Shown here piece by piece: positions 9,077 to 20,800 of a DNA stretch of 64,000 nucleotides. A program made the position numbers and the translations under genes. The number at the start of each line of letters is the position of its first letter. The first letter of the stretch is position 1. Source of the stretch: Coffea arabica (Eukaryota > Streptophyta > Magnoliopsida > Gentianales > Rubiaceae); contig NC_092329.1 of the NCBI RefSeq assembly GCF_036785885.1, positions 5,022,001 to 5,086,000 of the forward strand, given 5' to 3'. The notes beneath the pieces are model-generated. The model saw only the letters and a program-made list of their open reading frames with translations, ran no database searches and was not told where the DNA came from.

Positions 9077-9507
9077 TAATGCGACTGCCGAAGTGAAGGT
9101 CCGACCTGGCCCGGTGCCTGGGGAGCGAGCTGGAGCGTTCGACCTGCACGTGAACGAGCTGCGGGGCTAAGTCCCCTGGAGCAACTCCGACGCTCAAGTC
9201 AGAAGAAGATTCGTAAGTAAAAGAGTAGAGTTTGTGCTATGAATAGCGTACCTTGTATTTTTCCCATGCGTGGTATTTATAGGACCACAAAAGGTAGTCT
9301 TCTAGTAGAACAGGGAGTCCTTATGGGAGCAGAACTCTCCCTAGGGCTCCATAACTCAGCTAAGGCGTGCTTGGGCTCTGCGGCCTGCGCGGCCCATCTG
9401 CTTGGGGAGACCGCGCCCTCTGGGCCCCCAAGCCGACCTGCTGGGCCGAGAACCTACTACTAGCCGAGCTTGCGGGCCGGGCCGACGTGCACGTGGGCCC
9501 CACTACA
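9077..9507 (-). repeat. 5' LTR (right copy)
   Basis: A 431-bp repeat of 93-523 with one difference seen by eye, in the terminal dinucleotide (TA instead of CA on the element strand). It drives the genomic RNA of the minus-oriented element. Near-identity of the LTRs implies very recent insertion. Confidence 0.95.
9275..9281 (-). promoter_or_regulatory. TATA box of the 5' LTR promoter
   Basis: The minus strand reads TATAAAT within CCTATAAATACC, inside the LTR. An identical copy lies in the 3' LTR. Spacing leaves a U3 region of about 225 bp upstream, usual for a short gypsy LTR. Confidence 0.65.
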
Positions 9508-9512
9508 GAAGG
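9508..9512. repeat. right target-site duplication (GAAGG)
   Basis: Exact copy of 88-92, directly after the TACA end of the right LTR. Confidence 0.93.
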
Positions 9513-9621
9513 CATTAAAGAAGAGAAGCAAGAGAGGTGTTCAACGCGTATGAAAATAAAGGGGTTCTTGTTCTGTAACCACAGGTTTCATTTGCTGATG
9601 GAATTTGTGAATTTAATCTGA
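9513..9621 (+). pseudogene. right part of the possible split host exon
   Basis: Continues the frame of 1-92 after element removal: the codon split by the insertion becomes GGC, followed by IKEEKQERCSTRMKIKGF and on to a TGA at 9619-9621. The family is not recognised. It would run toward the lipase gene, which is on the other strand. Confidence 0.25.
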
Positions 9622-10314
9622 GTAGCTGAATGAGAAATATAGTCGTGTGTGTTATATTGTAACATTACATTCTTCAATCCTTGTTTGAATTTAGGCCTAA
9701 ATCATAATTGTATGTAGGTTAAATCATGATAAAGTGGTCTTTGTCGAAACAAGTTTTCTATAGAAAGGTAGAAATACGAAAACGTATGCTTGATGAGAAG
9801 AGCAGCAGCTTGCTCGACTGCTTCAAACATTCCTCTAAAATAAATGGGAAAAAAAAATCTAATGATCCTCAAAATAACTGTTATGACTACTTTATTGCAA
9901 AGTTAAGGAAGCCAAAAGTGAATCCTATTTTGATCATTATGGCTTTGTCATAAAAGTAGGAATCTTTGGTTTTGGTGTATGATTCTTCTATATCATTTTG
10001 GGTACGTATTGTACAAACCAAAATTTTAGGAGAAAATAATCAACTCACAATATTATTGAAATCTCAAACAATGAAGAAAGTTACACCACAGTAGAAAATC
10101 TAACAAATTATTTTAGACTCTTTCTAAAAAACATCCTAAATAATGTCTTATTCATAATCTACCACACTTATTAGGAAAGAAACCACTTCCATTAGAAATT
10201 ACAAAATAAAACACAAATTCTTAAATCAGACAACTACTAAAACCTAACTCCAATAAAACTAATAAATAACTAAATAAATACTTGTAGGCTTGATTTAGTT
10301 TGCCAACACATATG
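9622..10314. other. intergenic: 3' flank of the lipase gene
   Basis: AT-rich sequence containing the lipase 3' UTR at its right end. A 75-codon plus-strand ORF at 9726-9953 has no recognisable domain and is Lys/Asn/Ser rich as expected from AT-rich noncoding DNA. Nothing else is supported. Confidence 0.6.
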
Positions 10315-13300
10315 TCATTCTGGTTTCAGGCCTTTCAACGGAGGGTGCGAGGAGGGCAAGGTCCCCAATCTGGTGACGTTAACATAGTCCTGAGGACCAT
10401 GAGCTGATAATCCAGGAACGACCAATCCAGCCATCCTAGACATGGTCTGAAACAACCCTTCTCTATACTCCATTCCTCTCGTGAAAGGGATAATGAAGCT
10501 CCTAATCAGCTCGTAAACGGCATTCAAAATCTTGGGTATAAGCGACAGCAGTGAGAAGTAGTTCTTGTTTGGTTCTTCCTCTAGAATCTGTTTCGGTTTT
10601 AGTTCCAAAACAAGGGAAAGAGAATTTATGAGAACACTCCCATAAAATGATACAAGGGAAAAAACTTGAGAATAGATAAAGAAAAGAGTTAAGTTTTTTC
10701 ACCTGCCCTCGGTAGCAGCTGTTGAAGTATAAACAAGGACCAAAGTGCTTGAACATGAGGGTTTTGTCATCAAACGGTACTCTTGGAACCATATCATTCT
10801 TGTAGACATATCTGCAATATTTTACGTCATAAAATCTAAGCTTATCCTTCATAAACTCTCCAAATTGCTCATCTCCAACTCTAGGCTGCCCAAAAGTGTA
10901 CACTCCTTCCATTCTTTCCAATAACTCATTTTCTTCATGTAAAATCAGTATGGCAGGAAACAAAATTGCCAATGCCCCTCCTAAGCTGTGTCCAGTTACC
11001 ATGAATTTTGCATTCTGATTTTCCTTCAATCTATTTCTCAAAATTTCCCTTATTGTGTAATAGGCATAGTTTTTTCCATCTGAGCCTTGCTCAATTGTTT
11101 TAGGCCAACCCTTTCGTTTTTGTAAGCCTAAGGCTTTCATAAATCCAGCATGAATCTTGCCCACACCTTTGACATCATACCACGAAATATCAAAATCCGT
11201 ACGCCAATCATCAGCATCAAACGGCTCTGTCCCTCGAAATGCCACCTCAATCAGGTTAGAATCAGCACTGGTTCTCTTGTCTTCGAAAATGATGGCTTGT
11301 GTTGTGTATGATTCCTCATAATCTGAATGGTATTGGGTAGACAAGTTGTAAATTGTAAATTAAACTTCGGAATTGCATTACTTTGCTAAAGAGAATTTTA
11401 GGTATAACAAACATGCATGAGATTAAGTTATTCGTTTACTTTCAGTAATTTCTCAACTCTTGACTTACAAAATTGTCCTGAATTTTTTGGCTTTCCATGA
11501 AAACGTATATGCATGCATCAGCTTAAAACCAGGAAAAACTTTGGAACTTTCACTAAAAAATCCAAGTTCAGGGAACTAAAGACCAAGTAGAGAAATTAAA
11601 GTCCAACTTTTCTAAACTCATTTGTTTCCTTCATTAGTCAGCTTTTCCATTTTTCTCATATTAAACAAAAAAATTTTTTTTTTTTTGTGCGACAGAAGCG
11701 GCTAAGCTGCATGTGATGCTTCGCTTTCCACAACTTCTTTTAGAATTACTTAATGTTTATGATGTAACCTTCTAACCATCTCCGTAGTTTTTTCCTCTAT
11801 ATATATTTGTGGTAAACGGATAGCTATCTCCCGTACAAATGCCATTTTCGGTTGAATTTTAGGCAAAGATAAATCATGAATTAGTGGCTTTGGCAGATGA
11901 TAGTTACGTGCCAATTAATGACCTGTGACCACAGCTCTGGCCAAGGCTTCATTTTCATAGGCCAATTATACGCTAGACGTGCCCTCCAATGGACGTGATG
12001 CGGATTAGCTATAGCTTTCACTAAGAGTTGAAAATATTAAATCATAAAGAATTGATGGTCACCATCATTTTTTTTCATTCGAGTTGGTGGTGACAACTGA
12101 CAACATTGTGAGGTTAGGATTGAGTTTTGAGAAGACATATAGGTTTAGGGTAACTATCAGAGAAAATCTCTTAGAGTTTTTTTCACTGTTAGATTCAAAA
12201 TTTGAATCCTAAATTTATTTGGAAATGGAAAGAGTATGTGAAGAGAAAGGAGAGTTAAAAATAAAAAAGGATGACTCCACATATTTTGCAAAATTTGAGA
12301 AGACAAATTTTATTTGTAGTGAGTACGATTTCTGTATATCCATCCAAAATGAACCGGGCAATTATAGTTTACTTGACAATTGTAAATCAGAACTTCTAAT
12401 TTCTAAACAAAGTCTAGGTGGTATTTTCCGGTTTGCTGCGTTTAGGCAAAAACCAAGAAACTTGTTGATGTGCATTTTGACTTGTTAAAGTAGTGCCATC
12501 ATTCATGTTTAAGAGTAAAAAATGGCCAGCAACAATGAGTGGCAAGAAATGGTTGTCTTTTGACAAGACAAGGAAAGGAGAAAATTTTCACATAAAGAGG
12601 AGAACGGAGCTACTGACCATTCCAAAAGTTGAAGAAGCCCAAGAATTCCATCTGCAAGAGTAGAATTGGAAAAAGGGAAAAAAAAAAAAAGACTTGAAAC
12701 TTGTTCCAAGCAATATAACATGAAACTTGCATTGCATGTACTGAAATTATATAGTATAAATTACCTGCCAGTGATCTGTGACCACAGTTCTGGAGAAGGC
12801 TTCATTTTCATAGGCCAATTTAGCAGCCATCATAGACAAGGCTGCATCATACCTCTTGTCATTAGCTTTGATCCTTCCATCTAAATCCACTCGCGTGTCC
12901 AGATTCGCAAGTATCGACCTGAAAGTTGCAGCCGACCTGTCTGGCGTTACTACCTTTCCTGCAATCAAAGCATACACAAGGCCATACTGTTACCATATTA
13001 TTTGGCTTGTTGCATGAAATAAACAGCGATCTCCATGAAACATATATATAAGATTTCAATGGCCGTTATTATCATTTTTTCTCTAGCTAGCTAATCAAAA
13101 GTTGCCTTCCACATTTTATTGATCTATATCAAATAGAATATGATTTGACACCAAAAATTAATGCCTAATCCAGTTTCCCTGTGTTGCATAATAATATGCT
13201 TTTGCATGCATGCATGCAGCAATCAATTTACGCCTATAGTTTTCCGGGGAGGTAATGGATATGAATTAATGGAACATGCAACATAAATAAAAGAGAAATT

Positions 13301-13679
13301 AAAACAAACCCGTAAGAAAATTCCATAAAAGGCCGATAAAGCCACCATTGCTGGATGGATAATTCAGGCACAGCTCCAAAGTAGATCCTAGGACAGCCAA
13401 AGGTTTTTTTAAATGAAGGAGGACTATCTGAGCCACGAGAGACACAAAAACTATCCATCGGCGACGGAAGCCGTACGCCTCCGGGGCATGAAAGGAGTCT
13501 GCTTCCCTGTATACCTTGGGGGCATGAAAGGAGTTTGCTTCCCCGTATACCTCGGGGGAATGAAAGAAGTCTGTTTTCTCTAATTCGCGTGAGGAGAAGA
13601 TGCTAAGGATGTCGCTAAAACCAACTTCTTTCGGATTGAGCTGCAAATATTCTTTAGAGAAATCTTCTTTGGAAGCCAT
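10315..13679 (-). CDS. class 3 triacylglycerol lipase, oil-body lipase (OBL1/TLL1) type
   Basis: Five exons on the minus strand: 13679-13310, 12958-12765, 12651-12618 (a 34-nt microexon), 11322-10703 and 10587-10315. All introns are GT-AG and the phases close to a 496-residue protein, close to the usual length of plant OBL lipases. Visible features: a hydrophobic segment near residues 75-110 that could anchor it at a lipid droplet; WND then YEESYTTQ across the exon 3/4 join; AFRGTEPFDADDW; the nucleophile elbow GHSLGG with S312; D376 in YKNDMVPR; and H469 in SAHGPQDYVN as likely third triad member. The family hydrolyses triacylglycerol on oil bodies during seed or pollen lipid use. Exon 1 carries a threefold 12-residue repeat, and intron 3 (1295 bp) contains a relic copy of the exon 2 end. 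A TATA box lies 107 bp upstream. Confident family call; substrate not tested. Confidence 0.9.
11909..11971 (-). pseudogene. relic copy of lipase exon 2 end, inside lipase intron 3
   Basis: This roughly 60-bp stretch closely matches 12767-12823: both share CTGTGACCACAG and then AAGGCTTCATTTTCATAGG. The real copy codes for LAYENEAFSRTVVTDHW. In the relic the flanking donor and the rest of the exon are not preserved, so it is a decayed duplicate, probably from an old local tandem duplication. It is not needed for the gene model, which closes without it. Confidence 0.75.
13471..13578 (-). repeat. three 36-bp tandem repeats inside lipase exon 1
   Basis: Units 13471-13506, 13507-13542 and 13543-13578 are each exactly 36 bp and similar. 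They encode near repeats of SFHAPxVYxEAD. Unit length is a multiple of three, so copy number can change without breaking the frame. Confidence 0.85.
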
Positions 13680-13784
13680 ATCTAGCTAAGAAGTAATGAT
13701 ACTGATTGGGTAGATAGATGTGTGGTTACGTCAAAGTCTCAAGGGTGAACTGATTTGTAGTTCAAAGTATAGCTGTGTAATTAC

Positions 13785-13792
13785 AATTTATA
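13785..13792 (-). promoter_or_regulatory. probable TATA box of the lipase gene
   Basis: The minus strand reads TATAAATT, 106-113 bp before the ATG at 13679. This would give a 5' UTR of about 75 nt. Assigned from motif and position only. Confidence 0.45.
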
Positions 13793-14835
13793 TTGTTGGG
13801 CAGATGCTTAAACAATGTGGTATTTTCTTCAACAATGTATTAATATTCAGTCACATGGCACCGAGTACGAATATTAGCAGTTGTCGTAGTTTGAATTCGT
13901 CAAAAAGACGAGAGTCCACAGACACCCAAAAAATTTTTTTTTTTTGAGAGACAGATACCCAAATTTACGGTTCTCAAAGTACTTCACGGGTACACATGGG
14001 ATTGATTGCAGTATATACTAGTATATATACAACAACTATGGAAAAGTGTGACATTTGCAGTATATACTAGTTAATTATGTCACTACCATTGATGAATTAG
14101 TGTTGTAATAAGTAATGACATACCATGATGTGTGGATTGTCTATCTTTGCAACTAAGATGGGTTAAAAATGACGTAGATGAAAAGGGGAGAAGGGGAATG
14201 TAACCGAGGGATGATAGTGCTTAGAATGGGGCATAGGGAAGACATCTTCAATAGGGAGACAAATCGTGACAAACCTAGTCAACTGACACTGTTCAAGTGT
14301 AAAGATGAGAAGTAAACCTAAACCCTAGACCAATACTTGGTGGCCGAACTACATATAAAGAAGTTACTAAAACAACAAGATTAAGCATAATCGATTAGAT
14401 ATGCACTCACATTAATGCCCTCCTACATTAAAATACTTTCCCAATTTAGTCTTACTTTTAAAAAAATTTAAAAACTTAAAATCTCTCTTGACTAGCTAGT
14501 ATCCGTTGGAGATCCGTTAGATAATCTCAAACGACAAAGTTGTGGGTAGCTTAATTAGAAGCGATGGTTAGTGAATGAATTGAGCAGATAGAACAGTTTT
14601 GACGTTAAAAGTTGAAACTTCAATTACTGTATAAAAAAGTTTGAGCACACTGTCCAATATTTGTATTGTTGTGCAGATGCTAAGACTGTAGCAATTACTC
14701 TAAAGATGCTTAAAAGTAGAGTTAGTGACAAAAATAATCAACCACTTGAAACCAAGTAGTTGTCCAAATTTGAATTTGCATAAAAGACTGGCAGTCTACT
14801 TGACCCAAAAAATAATTGTTCTCCAAGTTGTTCAC

Positions 14836-14957
14836 ATGGAGTATGGGTTATATAATGTTAGAAGAGGTTAACTTTGGATTAATTAATCTTCTCATGGGGC
14901 ATGGGTTATATAATGTTAGAACTAGAAGAGGTTAACTTTGGATTAATTGATCTTCTC
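14836..14957. repeat. tandem duplication, about 60 bp x 2
   Basis: 14836-14893 and 14894-14957 share ATGGGTTATATAATGTTAG, then AAGAGGTTAACTTTGGATTA. The second unit has a 6-bp insertion (AACTAG). No coding content. Confidence 0.85.
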
Positions 14958-17040
14958 AACCGTTACCGGGCACGATGTGCATCGTGGATCTTGTCGGTGC
15001 ACGACTAACCTAATTTCTGGGATATAATTAATTTATTTTGGACATGTTACGTAGGGTCTGTATATATAATACGTACAAGTTGGAATCTGCCATGAAAGAC
15101 ACAAAATATTTTTTCATTTTTTAAACAAATACCTCTTTTGTTTTCTGCTGCAGTGTCCCTCGCAGTTCTTAGTTGTCCAAGGATATGTACATCAACAACA
15201 ATGTGCTGCTTTATCTTCTTTTGATTATGTGGAATACTTAATTGAATTATCAAACTTTTACAAATAACTGAAGCTTGTTTTCTCAAAAGGGGAAAATTTT
15301 TTTTTTTTTGAAAATTCAATAGATTAACTTCACCAAATGGAAATGAACTTTAATACACTTGAGGGAGTGTCCGATTCCCAGGAATTTTTAGCCTTTAAGT
15401 GCGAACACGGAAAGAAAAGATCAAGAACATAATTAAGGGACTTTCAGAAGAGGAGTTTGAAAATCAATTTTGTATCTATTCAAGAAGGAAAAGTAAGAAA
15501 AGAATCTCTCAAGGAAGAAACTTGCCCTACTTGCACCTCTGGAAGAATGCTGGACTTGTGTGCTTGTTTCCTATACTTATTATGGATTCTAAGCAATATA
15601 GTTGAGGAGTTGAGCTATATTGGTGCCATTTCAATTATTCTGGAATGCAAACAAGTTTATCGTAGTATGCGACAATTCAGATACTCTTCAAAATTAACTT
15701 TTGGTAAATGTTAATGGCATCCTATTGACCTTTTAACCATGTAAATTAGATTTAGAAACATACATACATACATGCATGTGTGTGTATATATCCCTTTAAA
15801 TGAGTTCACAGCCATTCTTTCTATAAATTGTAATATGAAAAAAAAAGATAGCGGAGGGATGAGTTGGATCGTATTAGAGGAGGAAATGTGAGTGAAAAAT
15901 CTCGAATTCGAAACTTTTCATTTACACTAAAAAAAAAAGATGGACATATTTTTATCCTTTTACATGGACTAGTACAAAAGTCCAAGAAGTGTTATAAAGA
16001 GTTTGGTGTTATATATAATTAGTGTGGAAACAAATCAAAATAGATCCTTTGTCGTGTTATCAACTTATCATAATACATAAACATAATAGAAACCCAGAGT
16101 CACTCTTTCTGTCAAATCAAACGGACCCTTAATCCTAATAAGTTTCTCCGCGTCATCTATAATTTGGACATCCTTAAATCATGTGTGCAACAATGAACGA
16201 TATCTCAAGGAATCCTTCAAAGTATGGCATAAAAAAATTATCACCATAATTATCATGCTGTTATAGTGGTTAGGTGGCCAAGGTCGTGACTATCCATTGA
16301 CTTTGATTTTTCCGAATCCGATTGCTTTCAACGTTTTTAGTGCTTAGGTTGCCAAGGTCCTGTTGTCTGCAACGCAGGTTTCTCACCAATTTCCTTAACG
16401 TAATTTCCACGAGCAAAATCCAAGTTTAGACTATGAATGTGTGCATTAGCCATTTTAATTGTGCCAGTCAACAATATTTATCACCATAATTATCGCGCTT
16501 TTACGTACAGTGGCGCTTTTCCTTTCGCCTAAGACTAGAAAAGATTTTGTGCCACTCAATCCTTGCTCTTGTATACTCTTTTTTATCAGAAATGAGAAAT
16601 GAGTTCGGGTTTTGACTTGCATTTTCTCTTCTTTATTGTGTTGATAAAAGGGCTAAGATACTCATGGCGGGATATGCATGGTGACGAATTGCAATTGTCC
16701 ACCACGATTCTACGATCATTATGATACCATGGTAAACTAATTTTCCGATCACATGTCCCAAAAAAATTGAAGAAAGAAAAATGGGAGAGGCTTGAAGTTC
16801 TTAATTTACTTTCAATCAATATTACCTCCAATTCAAACTTGGTTGCTGATTGCGTAAATAACTACAAGGCGAGTAGAAAAGGATAATAGAAAACACAACC
16901 TTGATCTCTACGGCCTCAACTACCGGTAAAAGGTGAGAAAATAATACTCTAGTATTAAAGAGTAAAGACTGCATGTGAAAGCAGAAAAGCTCTTTTAGGT
17001 TACCTTTATAGTACTTTGTTTTCTAAACCATTACCAAACC

Positions 17041-17420
17041 ATTGGAAAAATTTTCCTGCACTCTTTCCACCTCTAACTATCATATCCAAATTTTGAACCC
17101 TAAACTTTTCAATGGAGCAATTTTAAGAGTCTTTCCCTAACTAATGAGGCAACCTCAACTTAGAGAATCAATATCAAATTGGAAAATCTCCTTGTACTCT
17201 TTCCATCTCTAACTGCCAGATCCAATTTTTGAACCCTAAACTTTTCAATGGAGCAATTTTAAGAGTCTTTCCCTAAGTAATGAGGCAACCTCAACTTATA
17301 GAATTAATATCATAGTGGAAAAATCCCCCTGCACATTTTTCATCTCCAACTATCATATCCAAAATTTGAACCCTAAACTTTTCAAAGGGAGCAATTTTAA
17401 TAGTCTTCCCATAGCTAATG
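17041..17420. repeat. minisatellite, about 136-bp unit, nearly three copies
   Basis: The marker TTTGAACCC recurs at 17092, 17228 and 17365, with conserved neighbours such as CCTAAACTTTTCAA and GAGCAATTTTAA in each unit. Copies 1 and 2 are closest; copy 3 is more diverged and merges into unique sequence. No ORF runs through it. Confidence 0.88.
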
Positions 17421-17463
17421 ATGCACCCACAACGGTTAAGTTGAACTTTATTCTTCATTCGTG

Positions 17464-17468
<5 letters not shown>

Positions 17469-17520
<52 letters not shown>
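17469..17520. repeat. (TA)26 microsatellite
   Basis: 52 bp of uninterrupted TA. The Tyr/Ile ORF that crosses it is an artefact. Confidence 0.97.
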
Positions 17521-17526
<6 letters not shown>

Positions 17527-17696
17527 CCTTCATTGATATATATAGGGCTTCATTGCTTCATGCTGGTTGTGGCCCAAAAGATAACAAACCAGCCATGTAT
17601 ATTGCCTTGTGAGGGCTTTCGCTCAAATAGCTCCATCAGTCATTAGTCTGGCAAGTACTTAAAACAAAACTAATGGGCCATATACAAGCTACATAA

Positions 17697-17843
17697 GGTC
17701 CCGTTTGGATTGCATTTTCCGTCATTTTTCATGGAAAAATTACTGTAGCGATTTGATGTATGTGAGGAAAAAAGGTAATGGGAAAATGTGTTCACGGAAA
17801 ATGACGAAATTTTTCTACGGAAAATAGCAATCCAAGCAAAGCC
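17697..17843. mobile_element. Tourist-like (PIF/Harbinger) MITE, 147 bp
   Basis: It begins GGTCCCGTTTGGATTGC and ends in the inverted counterpart (GCAATCCAAGCAAAGCC), giving imperfect terminal inverted repeats of about 24 bp. It is flanked by TAA at 17694-17696 and 17844-17846. A TAA/TTA 3-bp duplication with GG-starting ends is typical of Tourist MITEs. Too short to encode a transposase. A decayed relative lies at about 55541. Confidence 0.8.
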
Positions 17844-20800
17844 TAAGACTTTCTATTCCTTTCGCATTGACAGGGACAGCATACATTGACTCTTCGCCCT
17901 AACATTTTCGCTTTTGGGCCTTTACCCGATACACACTAACCCACACACCATCACGTAAATACACTGAATTCAAATCCAAGTCCAAGTTGGAGATGAGAAG
18001 AGACGAATCATTAAAAAATAAGAAGTCCCAAGATGAAGATTTCACGCACGAGCATTGAGCTTTTAAAATCTATCTACATAATCTGCAACTTCGCGGTAAA
18101 TTTTGATATTTTCCCCTCATGGGGGTCATAAGAATCAACCTCCTGAACCTGAAGAAAAGATGGCCAAATGTGTTAGTAAAATTTAACAAAGGTTCAAGTT
18201 AGTAGAATCTAAGCTGTAATCTAAAGTTCATCCTGAATTCTTAATTAGAGGACAATGAGCCAATTTGCCACCACTGACATGTAGCTGGGTTTGGAGGACT
18301 CAAGAGTTGCATGATAAGGGTTTTTATTTTGACCGTACTTTACGATAATTTCTATAAATTACAGTGGTAAACTACTAAATGGTGAAAGACCTAAGTCGTC
18401 ATAATACAGATACACGTACAATTGTTGCTCAAGCTAACTCCCCCCCCCCTCCCCAAAAAAAAAAAAAGAAACAAAAATCTCTACACAGTTCTTCGATAAA
18501 TTTGATCGAGGTAAAACTTGTCATGTCTCTAGTTAAAAGAAGAAAAAAAATTATGCACAGCATAGAATAAGAAGATCCTCATTGCTATAAACAGGCAGTA
18601 GGCAAAATGGGTGACAGATGCTTGCAATGGAATACGTCCCTTCTAGCATATAGGACGGACAAACAAATAAGAGGGAATTTAGGATTTTGGCCGATAGATT
18701 TTTTTTTTTTGTCTTTTTTTCTGTAATTTGCAAATGGCCCACCGAAATCCAATCCAACCAACCACCTTATTAGAAATAATAATTGGCTAATTGATCGTCT
18801 CTACAATACACATGCATTTGCACAGAGAGTAAATACGTGGCCATATTTATTTATCAAGACTAAGGGGAGTGCCGGTACATTGAGCGAGTGTTTGGTGTCT
18901 GTGATTAGAGATGACTTTTTATTGGAAAAATAATATTATATTTTGGAAAGATATAATCATCAAATATAATAAAGCTAATAATAGTACATTGTAATTACAG
19001 CACATACTTGTACACTTTGATTTATTAATGCTTTTACAATTCTATCACTCCCAAAAGACTTCTATAGAGATGTCAGTTAAAAATTGTCCAAGAGCAGACA
19101 TAAGTTGTTTCAGACAAAAGAATATTCTCTAACGACTAATTATAGCAACGTGTTAATTGTACAATATGTTAATATGTCTTTGTGTCAATTGCACAACAAA
19201 AACAACACATTAATTAAACGTGTTTATAACACCATATCAGTAATTATACCAACACATAAGCTTATATGAGGTATATTCAATGCAAAAATGATTGCAAAAT
19301 AATTTCATATTTCAAAAATACCCAGATGTCTGCATAAATCAAAACTTTAAATGTACCAAAATGAGAGCGTTTCAATAAATATATCTAAACATATGCTGCC
19401 CTCAATTGTACCAAAAGATTTAAAAAAAAAAACTATACAGCATTTCACGTTCCCAAAAAGTCCCTATCCATGCGGTTGAAATTCAAACCCCCTTTGATCA
19501 CAACTCATTCTTATATAGTATAAGAAAACATATCTTAGCAATTTTGCATATATCTTTTATTGATGTCATTCGCAATTTTTTGTTTTAATCTTTGGATTTT
19601 CTAACACATGATCTGACTCCAACTTCATTGACTCGAATGTTCAAATTCTTACATATACACGAAAGGTGACGAAAGGAGATATAATTCTGCATATATATTC
19701 CTTTAGCCGTATTGTGGATAAAAGGAAAATATATTTAGTATGTTATGACGATCGAATACGATGCACTTGGGAAGGGGAGGTCCATGCCCTATTTCCACAG
19801 GACACTTGCAAAAGAACCCTTGAATAAAAGGAACGAATGTTAGGACCTTAGTGGACGTCCCACATGGGGTCTTCAAATATGGTTTGAACACTACTGAATT
19901 TTGTATGTATTTTTCATTTCAACTCTTGATATTATAGTTCAATGTTTCTAGATTTGATTGGATTGGATGTAGATTTGGATGCCGAGGAACAAATGGCTTT
20001 TAGTGGAGCATGATCCTTGAGACACAAACACGCCTATTCTCCTATACTGCCTTGGGAGGCAACTTACCCTTCTGCCTTTCTTTTTTTTTTTTAAAGCCAT
20101 TCCTCATCTCGTTTCTTCTCTAACCACCCTAAGAATCTTGAAAGTCAATTGTTACTCTTTATTAGTTTATAAAAAATGGGATCATGTGCTAATTCTCCAC
20201 GTACATACAAATGTTTCTTCAGTTTTGACGTACAACCAAAGATTATAACTTTGAGGAACTAAACAATATAACCAAGGATCGTTGTAGAAATTAAGTTCGG
20301 TGGGCAATATGTGAAATGACAATTATTTATGCAGTGTTCCAAAATGAATGATGATTATTTTTCTTTCACTCAAAACTAAAACTGATCCTGAATTACTTTC
20401 AAGAACAAGCTAGAAAGCAGAAGCACTTAGAATGATCCTATCCTAGCCCCCATCGATCGCGCCAAACGCGCACACAGGAAAGTTGAAAGTGCATAGTAAC
20501 ATATAAAGCCAATCTTCTTGTCGTAAAGGATATACTAAAAAAACTAGAAACCACCAAAAACGAAATTGTTTATGATGCATGTAGAATTTTCCGTAAGATA
20601 GAAGTACATGGACAAAACCACTGATCAAATTATTTTTTCATCGGAATCAGCTGCAAGTTGGCACATTTAGAACCACAAAGTAGCATGTTAGATTTAGAAC
20701 CACAAATATGTTAGATTTTGTCAGTCAATTTGAAACTCGTGTTACAAGTAAGAACAATTGACATCAGCGGAATTGCCTTAACGAAACACCCTCCATCTTT

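Larger units (their letters stand above)
93..9507 (-). mobile_element. complete Ty3/gypsy LTR retrotransposon, Tat/Ogre-like group, with antisense extra ORF
   Basis: A 9415-bp element in minus orientation. In its own order it has: 5' LTR (9077-9507), primer binding site, gag-pol (9032 down to 3381), a 268-bp spacer, an extra ORF on the opposite strand (953-3112), polypurine tract, and 3' LTR (93-523). Group placement rests on the DNGSA protease motif, a CX2HX4HX4C knuckle in gag, a second RNase H domain after the usual one, and the antisense ORF between pol and the 3' LTR; all are known marks of the Tat lineage. The LTRs differ at one of 431 positions by eye and both long ORFs are open, so insertion is recent and the copy could be autonomous. 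Its visibly GC-rich sequence contrasts with the AT-rich host DNA around it. Confidence 0.95.

Noticed and set aside
11880..12010. Second lipase gene in intron 3
   Set aside because: Only one exon fragment of about 60 bp matches; no other lipase exon copy is seen, so it is a relic.
15399..15714. Two overlapping ORFs with a CPTC motif
   Set aside because: A single CxxC is not a zinc domain, the frames overlap, and the region is AT-rich.
17041..17420. CCCTAAA words as an interstitial telomere
   Set aside because: Only one CCCTAAA per 136-bp unit, with no head-to-tail telomere array.
17461..17646. Tyr/Ile repeat ORFs over TA tracts (also 52149-52346)
   Set aside because: Translations of (TA)n microsatellites.
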